This document shows positions 54,786 through 64,000 of a stretch of 64,000 bases of DNA, in pieces. Source of the DNA: Takifugu bimaculatus (Eukaryota; Chordata; Actinopteri; Tetraodontiformes; Tetraodontidae); assembly GCA_004026145.2 (NCBI GenBank), contig CP034986.1, forward strand, positions 18,389,933-18,453,932, written 5' to 3'. The position numbers and the translations under genes are program-made. Within the stretch, counting starts at the first letter, position 1. Every line of letters starts with the position of its first letter. The notes beneath the pieces were generated by a model. It saw nothing but the letters and a program-made list of their open reading frames with translations. It made no database searches and had not been told where the DNA came from.

Positions 54786-55683
54786 TCTAAATTTATGTGA
54801 TGAAGCCTGCTGTGCCTGGGATGACAGCACTTTAAATTCTACAACTTGAAAAGAAAAATGTTTTTGGAGCCTCAAACTGAGGCTAACTTTTGTGCCACAG
54901 ACACACTGCAATCAAGTTTTCAAAAAAAAAGAGCTGTATTTTAACTTGAGAAAAGGTCCCTGCTCTTTTCACTCAACGTATTTTTTGCTGTGATATCTGG
55001 ACTAGATGGCAAAAGACTTTTGGAACCAAGGGCACCAAACTGTTTGCTGCTCATATATTCCAACAGGACTCTGACCCATTAATAGTCAGGTGTCAACTTT
55101 ATTTGCATGAATGACATGAGTCTGCTTTTCTCCTCTTTCTGTCCTTCCCAACAATATTTCTCCTCCCTTACATCCAAGTCAAAGTTTCGTCCCATTAAAA
55201 GGGTGTTTTTCCCTGCCACTGCTGCTTGTTTGAGGGTCCGTAAATAAATGTTCTGTAAATAAAGTTTGACGAAATTGAATTCCACTTAATGGGTTTGACA
55301 TGAGGGCCCAAAAACATTTAGAGACCCAAACGCAGTCAAGATGGCCGACCATGGCGCCACCATACATCCAAGTCCCAACTGACCATTCCTGTGTGTCATG
55401 TGATGCGTCTTTAGTGTCTGTACTCACAATCACATTCAGTTCAGAGAGCAAGAGAAGACTGTTCTTTCAATTACCCTGGAACGAGTGTGTTTCGGCCTCT
55501 AAGATGAATTCATCTTAGATGAGAGAAACATCTGGGTGTTTGGTTTAGCAATAGGACTTTATAGAAAATTAGAAAATTAAAATGGAATGAATATTGTTGA
55601 ATACTGTCGACCTCCGACCCTGCTGACCCACTCTACTCTTATACCAGCAGCTTGTATTATTAATGTATCTCTTTGATCTCTCT
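54786..55683. other. Intergenic, no gene seen
   Basis: No gene or repeat recognised. Confidence 0.45.
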
Positions 55684-55747
55684 GCCTCTCCTCTCCTCTC
55701 CTCTCCTCTCCTCTCCTCTCCTCTCATCTCCTCTCCTCTCTCTTTAC
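55684..55747 (+). repeat. (CCTCT)n minisatellite
   Basis: About 11 units of cctct with one variant unit. It abuts the LINE 3' region. Confidence 0.95.
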
Positions 55748-55935
55748 CCCCCCTCCCATCAGCAGGAGGGTCCCCCTACATGAGCCTGGTCCTGCTCAAG
55801 GTTTCTTCCTGTTAAAGGGGAGTTTTTCCTTGCCACTGTTGCTTGTCTGGGGTTAGGCCCTGGGATTCTGGAAAGCACCTAGAAACAATCTTGATTGTAA
55901 CAGACCCTATATAAATAAAGATTGATTTGATTGTC
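55748..55935 (+). mobile_element. LINE 3' end (same family as 18.1, 42.4, 44.5 kb), plus orientation
   Basis: catcagcaggagggtccccc, ctgttaaaggggagtttttc, ggccctgggattctggaaag and a final aataaagattgatttgattg. The polyadenylation signal and 5-bp tail define the 3' end at about 55931. Confidence 0.78.
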
Positions 55936-56119
55936 GTCTCTGAAATGGTTTTCAGTTGGTCCAAATGTCTTTTCTTAAAGTGAAGACAAACTGAGTAAAA
56001 GTTTGTTTCTGATAGTTGCCTCAAATAGGCCTTCTTTCATTGAGCTTGATGACCCCCCCCGCCCCACACACACACACACACACACTCACATGAACACACG
56101 CAATGTGTGTGAGACGCTT

Positions 56120-56260
56120 ATTAGAGCTTAGACCACTTTCCCAGTCATTACCAGCCTTGCTCTAATTAGGACTCATTTAAAGTGCTCATCAATTAGTCTT
56201 TACCATCATTGTCCGCCTGATGGAGCAGAACCAGTTAACAATTTACTGATCCAGACACGG
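56120..56260. promoter_or_regulatory. Candidate conserved non-coding element
   Basis: ctctaattaggactcattta, catcaattagtc, accatcattgtccgcctgat: TAATTA/G and CATTGT (Sox-type) cores in non-repetitive sequence. Inference only. Confidence 0.3.
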
Positions 56261-57225
56261 TTTGGGCCCCAACTTAGAAAATGATTAATGCCGATAATAC
56301 TTAATAGCAATTATTAATCAGTTACAATTATTAATCAGTTAAATCAGTTTCTCCGCTTGTTTTCTGCCACTGGGAAATTACAGTTGATGCAAGGTTTCAC
56401 TCAAAGATGTCGACCACAAACCGTCCCAACAGAAGAATATCCATCAAATTAACTGATAAAAAAGAGGCACATTTCCAGAAAGGTCTTAAACTGGTTTTAA
56501 AATGATAGATGACAGCTATATTTACTCTGTATAGAATTAGTAGGTCGATGCAATAATAAGAATGCACAGTATCTTAGTCATTGTTATAAAAAAAAAAACA
56601 GGAAGTAGACATGGACTAATAAAACTGTTCTATTACGCTTTAGAAAATGGAGGCTACATCTTTAGATATTAGGTCTGGCTAAAGCAGACTACACTTATTG
56701 TTTGATTGATGTGGATAATTTATGGAACTAGACTTTTGGTCTACAAAGCAATTAACATTACTAAAGTCGCAAACTGGCGATTTGCACTGGTTTGCTTTGT
56801 TGTGGTGTTGTGTCTTTTATTGTTTCTTTTATGTCACATCCACAACAATCCATGAAGAAGTTAGCCAGCAAGGTAGCAGCCACAGCTAAATCAACTACAG
56901 CGGTTTATACCTCAGGGAGGTCGTGGTCCAAGAATCGGTACGATGCCCATAGTTCCAAAAATAACTTGCCATGGTTCGATAGGTTCCTACTGTTGCTACA
57001 AAACACAGGAGAACTGTCAGTGAGTGTGCAAAAACGGAACGCTGTCATGGAAGAGCTAAGTATGAAAAATCAATTCAGACGAACTTCGCATCTTTTTTCT
57101 TCTATTTAGAATAATTGAAAATACAAAAACAACAACAATACTACAAGTACTACTACTAATAATAATAATTATTATTATCATTATTATGCCACTCCTTCAC
57201 TTTGATTTTCTCTTCCAGTAATTAT
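56261..57225. other. Intergenic, no gene seen
   Basis: A 105-codon frame at 56792-57109 has no recognised family or splice context. Confidence 0.45.
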
Positions 57226-57228
57226 TAC

Positions 57229-57272
<44 letters not shown>
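57226..57272 (+). repeat. (ATT)n microsatellite
   Basis: About 15 ATT units. Confidence 0.95.
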
Positions 57273-57273
<1 letters not shown>

Positions 57274-57494
57274 GGTGCAAATTAAGTGCTTGTCTTCAGT
57301 CTGCAAGTGGACCCACAAGCGAGCTGACTCGGGAAAAGTCTGGGTACAGTCCGGACTTCTCTGGGCCAGTTTGAGCCCAGCCATGGTGTCCAGATGCCTT
57401 CTATGGAACTGACATATCGCAGGATTTCAATTTCCTAGCAAGGTGCTTATTTTTAAAATTCCATCCATTCCGTTTTCTGTTAACTGCCTGCAGT

Positions 57495-57640
57495 TTATTT
57501 TGAATTTTTATCACTAGGGCTGCTGGAGTCGATCCCAGTAGTCAGCGGGTGAGAGCTTGGAATACTCCCTGGAGAGGTGGCCAGTCTGCCACAGGGCGCT
57601 CTCACACCCAGGGAGAATTTAGGGTGTCTAATCAGCCTAA
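57495..57640 (-). repeat. Fish interspersed repeat, copy in minus orientation
   Basis: gctggagtcgatcccagtag, cactccctgg-like and ctaatcagcctaacctg blocks are the reverse of the family at 8996-9240 and 63850-64000. Confidence 0.5.
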
Positions 57641-58014
57641 CCTGGCAAATGTAAACCAGAAGAAGGCCCGCAATTGTCCAGAAAGTCGGCCCACGCTGGA
57701 ACCACACCTGGAACTTTCTTGCTAACCTCTATGTTAAGTTTCCTTTGACCCAATCTGCAGCTGATTGTGTGTTGCAAATTGTCCAGAATTTCTAATAAAC
57801 TTTCTTGCACATCATTTCCAATATATGGCAAGAACACACCGTTTGTACATCCTCAGTGAGAGGGAACAGTTGTTGCCCTGGTAATGCAGATGTAGTGTAA
57901 AGAAATTTAGAATATATTTTAAGGAAATGCTTTAAATAAATGAGGAAATTAAGCCTCATCAGGCAGGGTCACAGGAAGTGCACCAGTTCAGACTAACCTA
58001 TGTTGTGTGTTCCC

Positions 58015-58155
58015 TCCCCCCTCCTGAGAGCTCTAATCTGTCTGTCAGCATGTTGCCAGTAGCTCCCTGTGGGCGGCTGTCTGTTTGAGGCTGTTTTAAT
58101 TAATTTCCAATCAGAGCAAAGTAAATTCATTAGGCTCTCACTGCTTTGTTTGAAG
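58015..58155. promoter_or_regulatory. Candidate conserved non-coding element
   Basis: gctctaatctgtctgtcagc, ttttaattaatttccaatca and attcattaggctctcactgc in non-repetitive sequence. Inference only. Confidence 0.28.
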
Positions 58156-58733
58156 ACACGCGCACACACTGGTAGACTAATGAGCATTTATATGAACTTA
58201 TTAACATCACACATGCTAAAAATACCAGGGTGTGGTTGTAAATAATGACTGTTTAAAGGAAGGAGAAAAAACCCTAGCGTGCAGTCTTACACAGACCATT
58301 AATGTGACACTATTGGTTTCTATTATTAGCTTTAATTCAAGGAAAAACAATGCAAAACTAAAGGACTCACTATTTCTTTCACCTGGTTTACACTACATGG
58401 CCTGCCTATTTCTAAGCCTGGGCTTCTTATTATACATAAAAGACAAAAGGACATAAAAACCTGGAAAAAGGGATGCTTTTACTTTGTGTCTTCTGCCATT
58501 TGAGCAGGCTGCAGCAGTCCCACTGCTTTCATCTTTAACATATCGGGATCATATGAAATTAAAATGTATACTGTCGAATTAGGGAAATGGTTCAAAGGTA
58601 CGACCAGAGGCAACAACGCCTGTGGGAAGACTAGAGTATTTAAGGCAGAAACCTGGAGGAATAACTTTGCTTTTAAAAAAAAAAAAAAAAAGATTTCAGG
58701 TTTGATGAGGCTCTAAAGAGGATTTACCCTCGA

Positions 58734-59452
58734 TGTGACGGGTGCAATTTGGACCCAAAAATCAGAACTCTGGAAAGCTGGGACCGTTGGTAATGACCTT
58801 TATTAGTGCACGGGCAAACAGGAACTCAGGCAGACAAGGAAACACAGGAAATAGTCCATTCTTCAGGCTCAGAGCCCACATAAAGTCTATGGGTTTCAGT
58901 TTCGGGGATTGGGTTGAGCAGAGCCAGAATGCGGAACCAAGGGGGAGGACGTGAAGCCTCAGAACTGTACAGTTCCGTTTACAGCGGGCAGGAGTGACAG
59001 AAAGGGGCTTACAGGAGATGAGGCCGATGACACAGTAGAGCAGACAGGGGATGAGCAGCAGCGAATTTGGGGCCAGTCGGAGCGGATCAGGACCAGGTGA
59101 GCAGACAGGAACCAGAAACGCTGAGGCAGAAGTCGTGGTCAGGGACAGAAGGCTGGCGAGTTTACTGGGAGACAGGCGGTGCAGGCAGGTCAGGGGCAAA
59201 CAGGTTCAGCAACGGGAGGTCAGGCAGGTAAGAAGTGCTGGAGAGTCTTGCATGGAAGCGAAGAGCGAGAGTGCAGGGGAGGACTTATAAGCCGGGCTGG
59301 TTGGGAATAAGCTGCAGGTGAGCTTGCAGGTGAGTGGAGTTGAGCTGACTGGGGTGGGAGTGGCTGGCAGGTAGTGTGGAGCAGAGGCAGGGAGACTGGA
59401 AAATTACTGAGGCAGAGGGACAGGAAGGAACTGGGGAAATGGAGCTGTGACA
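58734..59452 (-). mobile_element. Solo LTR candidate (719 bp)
   Basis: On the minus strand it starts TGTCACAGCTCC and ends CCCGTCACA, so both ends fit TG...CA. The flanks are ctcga (58729-58733) and ctcaa (59453-59457), a 5-bp target duplication with one mismatch. In minus orientation a TATA-like cttataag (59284-59291) precedes an AATAAA (58799-58804) by about 480 nt, the U3-R-U5 layout. No internal gag/pol is adjacent, so it is a solo LTR or a relic. Confidence 0.6.
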
Positions 59453-59457
59453 CTCAA

Positions 59458-60293
59458 AGCTCTTTGGAGTTGTGGGGCCCAGCAAAATGCCCCCACTTGG
59501 CAAACATTAAAGGTCTCCCAGTGGTCATGTATTCACTGCAGGGTAGGGCCCCTCAAAGTCATCACACTTTTTGGTCGCTGTGTAATCATTTATAGGTTGG
59601 ACAGTAGTGCCACTTGGGTGTACCACCAGAGGTAAAAACCATAAAGAAAACAAGGAAGGGGGTAAACATGAAAAGAGCTAAGTAATGTTCTGAGAGAATA
59701 TGATTTCCTACAGCTCCTTGAGGTGTACAGTGATGGAGCTTTAGCCACCTGACCTTTTTTTTTGTTCCTATCTATTGGAGTGAATGCTATAACTGTTAGG
59801 GTAATGCTCCTCTTCTGCTGGGTTCTGCATCACATCCTGCTAGGTTTAGCCAGTAGGTGCCAAATAATCCTCAAGCCCATCCCAGTAGGGGCCCAGTTAG
59901 GTGCAAAAGTTCTTGTAATTGGCCATTCGGAAACATTCCTGCAGTGGAAGCATGGATCAACGGCCCCGGCTCTGCTGAGTTACCCCGATTTTCCTGCAGT
60001 GGAAACGTGCCTATTGCCCTTTTATGCTATTAGAATGGATTTTGTAGTCAATATGTAGCAAATATAAGGAAACACACACACACAACACACACACACACGG
60101 TATATTTAGCTCAGTGAATCTCTTGTCCTCGTCCACAGAACTATCAAGGGTAAGACGTGAGTAAGAGATGAGAAAATTGAGGAAGCGAGTCTGGAAGAGA
60201 AAGAAGAGGAGGAAGAGAGTCTTAAAGGCTAAAAGGATTAGTCCTCTCAGCTCTCCTGGATCACAATGTTTTCCCGGGATATGTTTGCACTGG

Positions 60294-60365
<72 letters not shown>

Positions 60366-61260
60366 TGTTTGCTCTGATATTGATGCTGCTTTATTCTGAT
60401 CCTATTACATGGCAATAAACATCAGCTACCAACATGGGGATTACTCAGTTGTTTTTTTCCTGGACTATATGTGATATATCTGGTGGTATATAACAGGGCT
60501 GGATGCTAACGCAGGGAGAAACTCTATTAGTCTCAAATACAAGTGAAGAAGTAGATGTAAAGAAGAAACAGATCATTGAATTGACTAGAATTCCACAATA
60601 AGTCCGGCTACGGAGATGCTTTGTGATAGTGAAGGACAAAGAATTCATTGATATGATCTTCTGTACTGGTTGAAGCTGGATGTCAATATGTGTCGCGACT
60701 CTGAGCCATAGCTGTGGCACTGTGCGTCGCAGCGAGCGTCCATACTCATGCTCTGCTCTCCAACATTCACGCACTCGATTATAATTTTTTGGATATCTTG
60801 CAAGTGTTTAAACTGCTTTAATGTAGATGCGCTGGCCTGATTTGATCTTGTTCCGCCCTCCCTTGGTTCATAATGACATAGCAGACAGGAGGACCACTTC
60901 AACTAGGTCTGGGGTGACTGCTCTCCTGTCCTGTCTCTACTTTTATCCTTTTTTATCCTGTGTAAGACCTCAGGATGGGCCTTTGGCCTTGATGGGAGTC
61001 ACTGAGCCGACTAAAAGTCCTCCTGTTATGTGTTACTGCATCAATCAGCTGGTGTTTCCCACTTCCACTATGTTTCCAGTTCTCATTCCCCAATGATTTT
61101 CATTGTTCTTAGTATGAGGTAATTGCCTCCAATCAGCTGGGTGTGAGGTGGCCAAAAAACACTGATATTGAAAATTAGAAACAGCGGGATTTTTTTTTGT
61201 ATTTTTTCAATTGTATTGCATACTGTCTCTCTTATAATCCTTTGTTCCTTAATTAAATAA
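59458..61260. other. Intergenic with simple repeats, no gene seen
   Basis: (CA)n at 60071-60099 and (TG)n at 60294-60364 (about 35 units). No coding signal. Confidence 0.5.
60294..60364 (+). repeat. (TG)n microsatellite
   Basis: About 35 uninterrupted TG units. Confidence 0.97.
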
Positions 61261-61266
61261 ATAATC

Positions 61267-61295
61267 CTTTCTTTCTTTCTTCTTTCTTCTTTCTG
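61267..61295 (+). repeat. (TTTC)n/(TTC)n tract, left flank of LINE insertion
   Basis: ctttctttctttcttctttc followed by more of the same. It matches the longer tract at 62916-62983 on the other side of the element. Confidence 0.85.
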
Positions 61296-61479
61296 CTGGT
61301 GGTGGAAGGAGTGTGAGCGGGAGAGAGAACGAATGAGATACTGAGCAAAAACGCGTTTCCTATTTCTGTCTTTTTCTGTGTGGGTGTGAATTGTAGTGAA
61401 TATAGTTTGTTTTATTGTGTGTTTCGTAGTTTTATTTTATTTTTCACGAGTGCTTGTGTGAGTTTGCGGGGCGGCCGAC

Positions 61480-61522
61480 GGTGATCCGCGTGCGGCCGTC
61501 ATGACGGCGAACGCGGATCACC
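61480..61522 (+). other. Long hairpin across the LINE ORF1 start codon
   Basis: ggtgatccgcgt (61480-61491) pairs perfectly with acgcggatcacc (61511-61522). Inside, gccgtcatgacggc (61495-61508) is itself a 14-bp palindrome whose centre holds the ATG. Confidence 0.8.
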
Positions 61523-62686
61523 GGGGGGGGGGGGTCGTCCAGGTGACTCCGCTGACGCAGCCGGCCGCGCGGATTACTTTGTCTAACGTACCGCCGTTCG
61601 TCAGCGATGAGTTCCTGGCTAGAGAACTGTCCCGACATGGGAAACTGGTGTCCCCCATCAGAAAATTGTTATCAGGGTGGAAATCACCGTTGTTGAGACA
61701 CGTGCACCTGTCTGGTGCACAGTGTTTTTGAACAACAGGGCGGAGGAGTTCAATTATCGCTTTGTCGTCCGCGTGGACGACTTCGATTACATTCTTTTTG
61801 CAACATTTTCTGCCCTTAAATGTTTCAACTGCGGCGAGGAGGGACATCTAGCCAGGGTTTGTCCGAGCCGCCCGGTCCCGGACGCGCCGGTGGCGGAGTC
61901 CGCCGCGCCCGACCCCGCGGCCCCTTCCGGCGGCGAGGCGTCGGTGGTGCCGGTGCGGAGGGGGCCCCCGCTGTACCGGACGGAGCGCAAATGGAGTCGA
62001 AGGCGGAGGGAAAAGGGAGCGAGTGTGTGCGTGTGACTGGGGTGAGTGGAGAGAGGGAGAATGTGGAGATGGTGGTGGAAGTGACTGGCGAGGCGGGGGA
62101 GGTAAGGGATTTAACTGGGGTGGAAATTGAAGTGTTGTGCGGGCTGGGTGAACTGGGGAAGACTGGTGAGGGAATGGGTGAGATAGGTGAGCTGGGTGAG
62201 GCAGGAGACACAAGAGACTTGGGTCAAACAGGTGAACAGGGTGTAGCAGTAGGTGAAGTGGGGCGGGTGAGCGTGGGGTGCCAGGGATAGTGGCTGGCGA
62301 GCTGGGTGAGGGAGGAATGAGCAGCAGGGTGAGGTGGGTGATGGAGGTGCGGGTACAAATGAGGGCAGGGGAGCGGGGGGGGGGGGGGGGGGGTCTGAAT
62401 GGTGGCCTGCTCCTGCAAAGCGGTGCAGAAAACAGAAAAATATCAGGAAGGACAGTGAAGAAAAAAAGGCTGGACGGCTCGAGGATGCAGTCGCTGCCAC
62501 AGTGACCAGGAGTACACGTCTGATGGCAGTGAACTGTCAAACACGGTGGTGGACAGTGAGAGGGATGACTTGTACCCCCCAAGTACGATCAAGACTTTTC
62601 TTACTCAGACTAAAGGCATGAGGGGCCCTGATTTGGGGATATACTTCCCCAACAAGCTCCTGTTCATCCAATCAGCCGGTCATTGA
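61501..62686 (+). pseudogene. Tx1-type LINE ORF1 (CCHC zinc-knuckle protein), frameshifted
   Basis: Fish ORF1 of this group is an RNA-binding protein. N-terminal part 61501-61703: ITLSNVPPFVSDEFLARELS and HGKLVSPIRK. After a frameshift near 61700: VFLNNRAEEFNYRFVVRVDD, then CFNCGEEGHLARVC, a CX2CX4HX4C zinc knuckle (61826-61867). A Gly/Glu-rich linker (LGELGKTGEG, IGELGEAGD) follows in a further frame. The C-terminal block STIKTFLTQTKGMRG then YFPNKLLF ends in TGA at 62684-62686. At least two frame changes make it inactive. Part of the breakage could be due to the poly-G runs at 61523-61534 and 62375-62393. Confidence 0.72.
62375..62393 (+). repeat. Poly-G tract (19 G)
   Basis: Within the degenerate ORF1 region. 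Similar runs occur at 61523-61534 (12 G) and 63106-63122 (17 G). Confidence 0.95.
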
Positions 62687-62915
62687 CGGACATATGTGTG
62701 CCGGACCAGTGCCCGTTTCTGTTTCCGGGCGAGAGACTATAGTTTTCGTGTCCTTTCTTTGAATGTTGTAAAAAGCGCTTTCTACTCATTTGCACATTGA
62801 ACAACTCCTTGTGGATTAACTGTTTTTTGTTGATTCTATTTTTTTTTTGTCTGTACTGTGTTTTTTAACAGGGTGTGTAATTTGTAAATAAAGTATTTTT
62901 GTAAAAATAAAAAAA

Positions 62916-62916
62916 T

Positions 62917-62980
<64 letters not shown>

Positions 62981-62983
62981 TTG
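62916..62983 (+). repeat. (TTTC)n microsatellite, right flank of LINE insertion
   Basis: About 16 units with one interruption, directly after the A-rich LINE tail. Confidence 0.97.
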
Positions 62984-63845
62984 CCTATCCGCTCCACACA
63001 TCCTTCCTATTGCCTTTTTCCCCCTCTCAGAAAATCTGACATGCAAATAGGCCTTATTAAATCCTATTAGGCCGTCTTTCACAAGCCAGCAAAAAGATTG
63101 GTGGTGGGGGGGGGGGGGGGGGTGTTGAGAGAGGGAGATTTGTGACTTGACTGAAAGAGGAAAAGAACAAGATAAACAGGAGAAAAGAGGGCGGGGAGGC
63201 AAGAAGGAAGTGTGATGTGTGATTCTGCAGAATGCCCCAGGATCATGAATCTAAGCTGGTGTGTAGTAAATCAGGACAGATAAAAACAGTCCTCCAGACT
63301 ATGATTGCTACGAATCTGCTACCTGTTATCAAATCCAACCTGGAATCAGTCGGTGAACCAGACACCAGTAGTGTGGGATGTTGGGCAAGCAACAGGAAAA
63401 GAGGAGATCTGGGCACTGGTCGCTGTATTTCTGCCCCGTATCATCCTCTGCTCCAGGCGCCGCTGGCAGGTGTTTACTGGTTAGTTAGAGTTGCTTGACT
63501 ATTTAAAGCAGGTCAAACTGGTTTAGGATCAGTGGTGCTTGAATGATCAAAGTACTACATGGTAGCCTTTTTCTAATTGAAGCAGAAACAATTTGATGCA
63601 ATTGTGGTTTGTGTTATTTGTGTTTGGATTATTGTATTGATAACATGCCTTTGATTCTGTTTTTTCAGATAAATGCATATACTTATATAACCCATTCGTT
63701 AAGCAGATGATAAAAACATCGCGTGATGGAATGTGCATGAACAAAACGCATGTTTACTTTTGGTGCGTCAGCCATCACAAAGTTAGCAGGATGTATTTAA
63801 CTATTCAGGATCCGAGCCTTAATTATACGCCTTCAGATAGTGACT
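62984..63845. other. Intergenic, no gene seen
   Basis: One 88-codon frame (63232-63498) without recognised family. Confidence 0.45.
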
Positions 63846-64000
63846 GAATTAAACCTGTGACAGGTTAATTGCCTGCATGTGTGAGTGTGTGAGTGGAAGG
63901 TGTGTGTCCAGGTGACCTGTGCAGGGTTCGTCCCACCTCTCGTCCAGCGGCGGAGAGACCCCAGCGTCCCCTGTGACCCTGATCTGGAACTAACAGAAGA
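63846..64000 (+). repeat. Fish interspersed repeat, partial copy running off the window
   Basis: aggttaattgcctgcatgtg, gtgtccaggtgacctgtgca, gttcgtcccacctctcgtcc and ctgtgaccctgatctggaac: the right-hand part of the family seen at 8996-9240. Confidence 0.6.

Larger units (their letters stand above)
61296..62915 (+). mobile_element. Tx1-type LINE copy with ORF1 remnant but no ORF2
   Basis: The 5' region (61296-61500) is followed by a broken ORF1 (61501-62686). About 190 nt later comes a 3' end with AATAAAG and an A-rich tail (62890-62915). Nothing encoding endonuclease or reverse transcriptase lies between. Both flanks are TTTC repeats, as if it had been inserted into one microsatellite. It is probably a non-autonomous or internally deleted copy. 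Confidence 0.68.

Noticed and set aside
56792..57109. 105-codon plus-strand frame rich in Lys/Ser
   Set aside because: No recognised family and no supporting splice or promoter signal.
1..64000. CRISPR array, bacterial operon or rRNA genes
   Set aside because: The window is vertebrate nuclear DNA with spliced genes; no such structures are present.

Overview
The window looks like a compact teleost fish genome. Its repeats are fish-typical: LINE tails ending in 5-bp tandem repeats, Tx1-type LINE ORF1, decayed Tc1 and RT fragments, and many CA/TG tracts. Its two recognisable genes, a P4-ATPase of the ATP11A type and SOX1, share human 13q34 (recalled synteny), and the fish introns are mostly only 70-800 bp. 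The species cannot be named from the sequence.

Region 1 (1-16.5 kb, + strand): the 3' two-thirds of atp11a, a phospholipid flippase catalytic subunit. I placed 24 constitutive exons with GT-AG junctions and consistent phases. They run from the A-domain DGES loop, through the phosphorylated-Asp motif DKTGT and the GDGAND hinge, to the last membrane segments. About 147 N-terminal residues lie upstream of the window. After the last shared exon there are four phase-0 terminal exon candidates, which implies alternative C-terminal tails. A 24-nt in-frame microexon candidate lies in the loop between TM7 and TM8. Three exons (275-404, 3434-3601, 5983-6161) each carry one extra base that breaks the frame in otherwise well conserved sequence. 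Consensus errors are likelier than a dying gene, but only reads or RNA can decide.

Region 2 (16.5-35 kb): intergenic. It holds a 5'-truncated LINE on the minus strand (18.1-19.0 kb), a possible hAT-like fragment (21.1-21.6 kb), a Tc1-like fragment (22.9-23.2 kb), a decayed jockey/RTE-like reverse transcriptase (24.7-25.9 kb), microsatellites, and GC-rich or homeodomain-site-rich blocks that resemble conserved non-coding elements near 31.6 and 32.1 kb.

Region 3 (34.5-36.4 kb, - strand): intact single-exon sox1 (333 aa, HMG box plus SOXB1 C-terminus) with a GC-rich promoter carrying CCAAT, octamer, CRE-like and GC-box motifs. It converges on atp11a.

Region 4 (36.4-64 kb): no convincing host gene. 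It holds several LINE 3' ends, a 719-bp solo-LTR candidate (58,734-59,452), simple repeats, a few CNE-like blocks that could serve sox1 (inference), and at 61.3-62.9 kb a Tx1-type LINE copy that has an ORF1 remnant and a 3' end but no ORF2, sitting inside a (TTTC)n microsatellite. The last item and the atp11a splicing options are the most interesting observations. I found no clearly new biological system.
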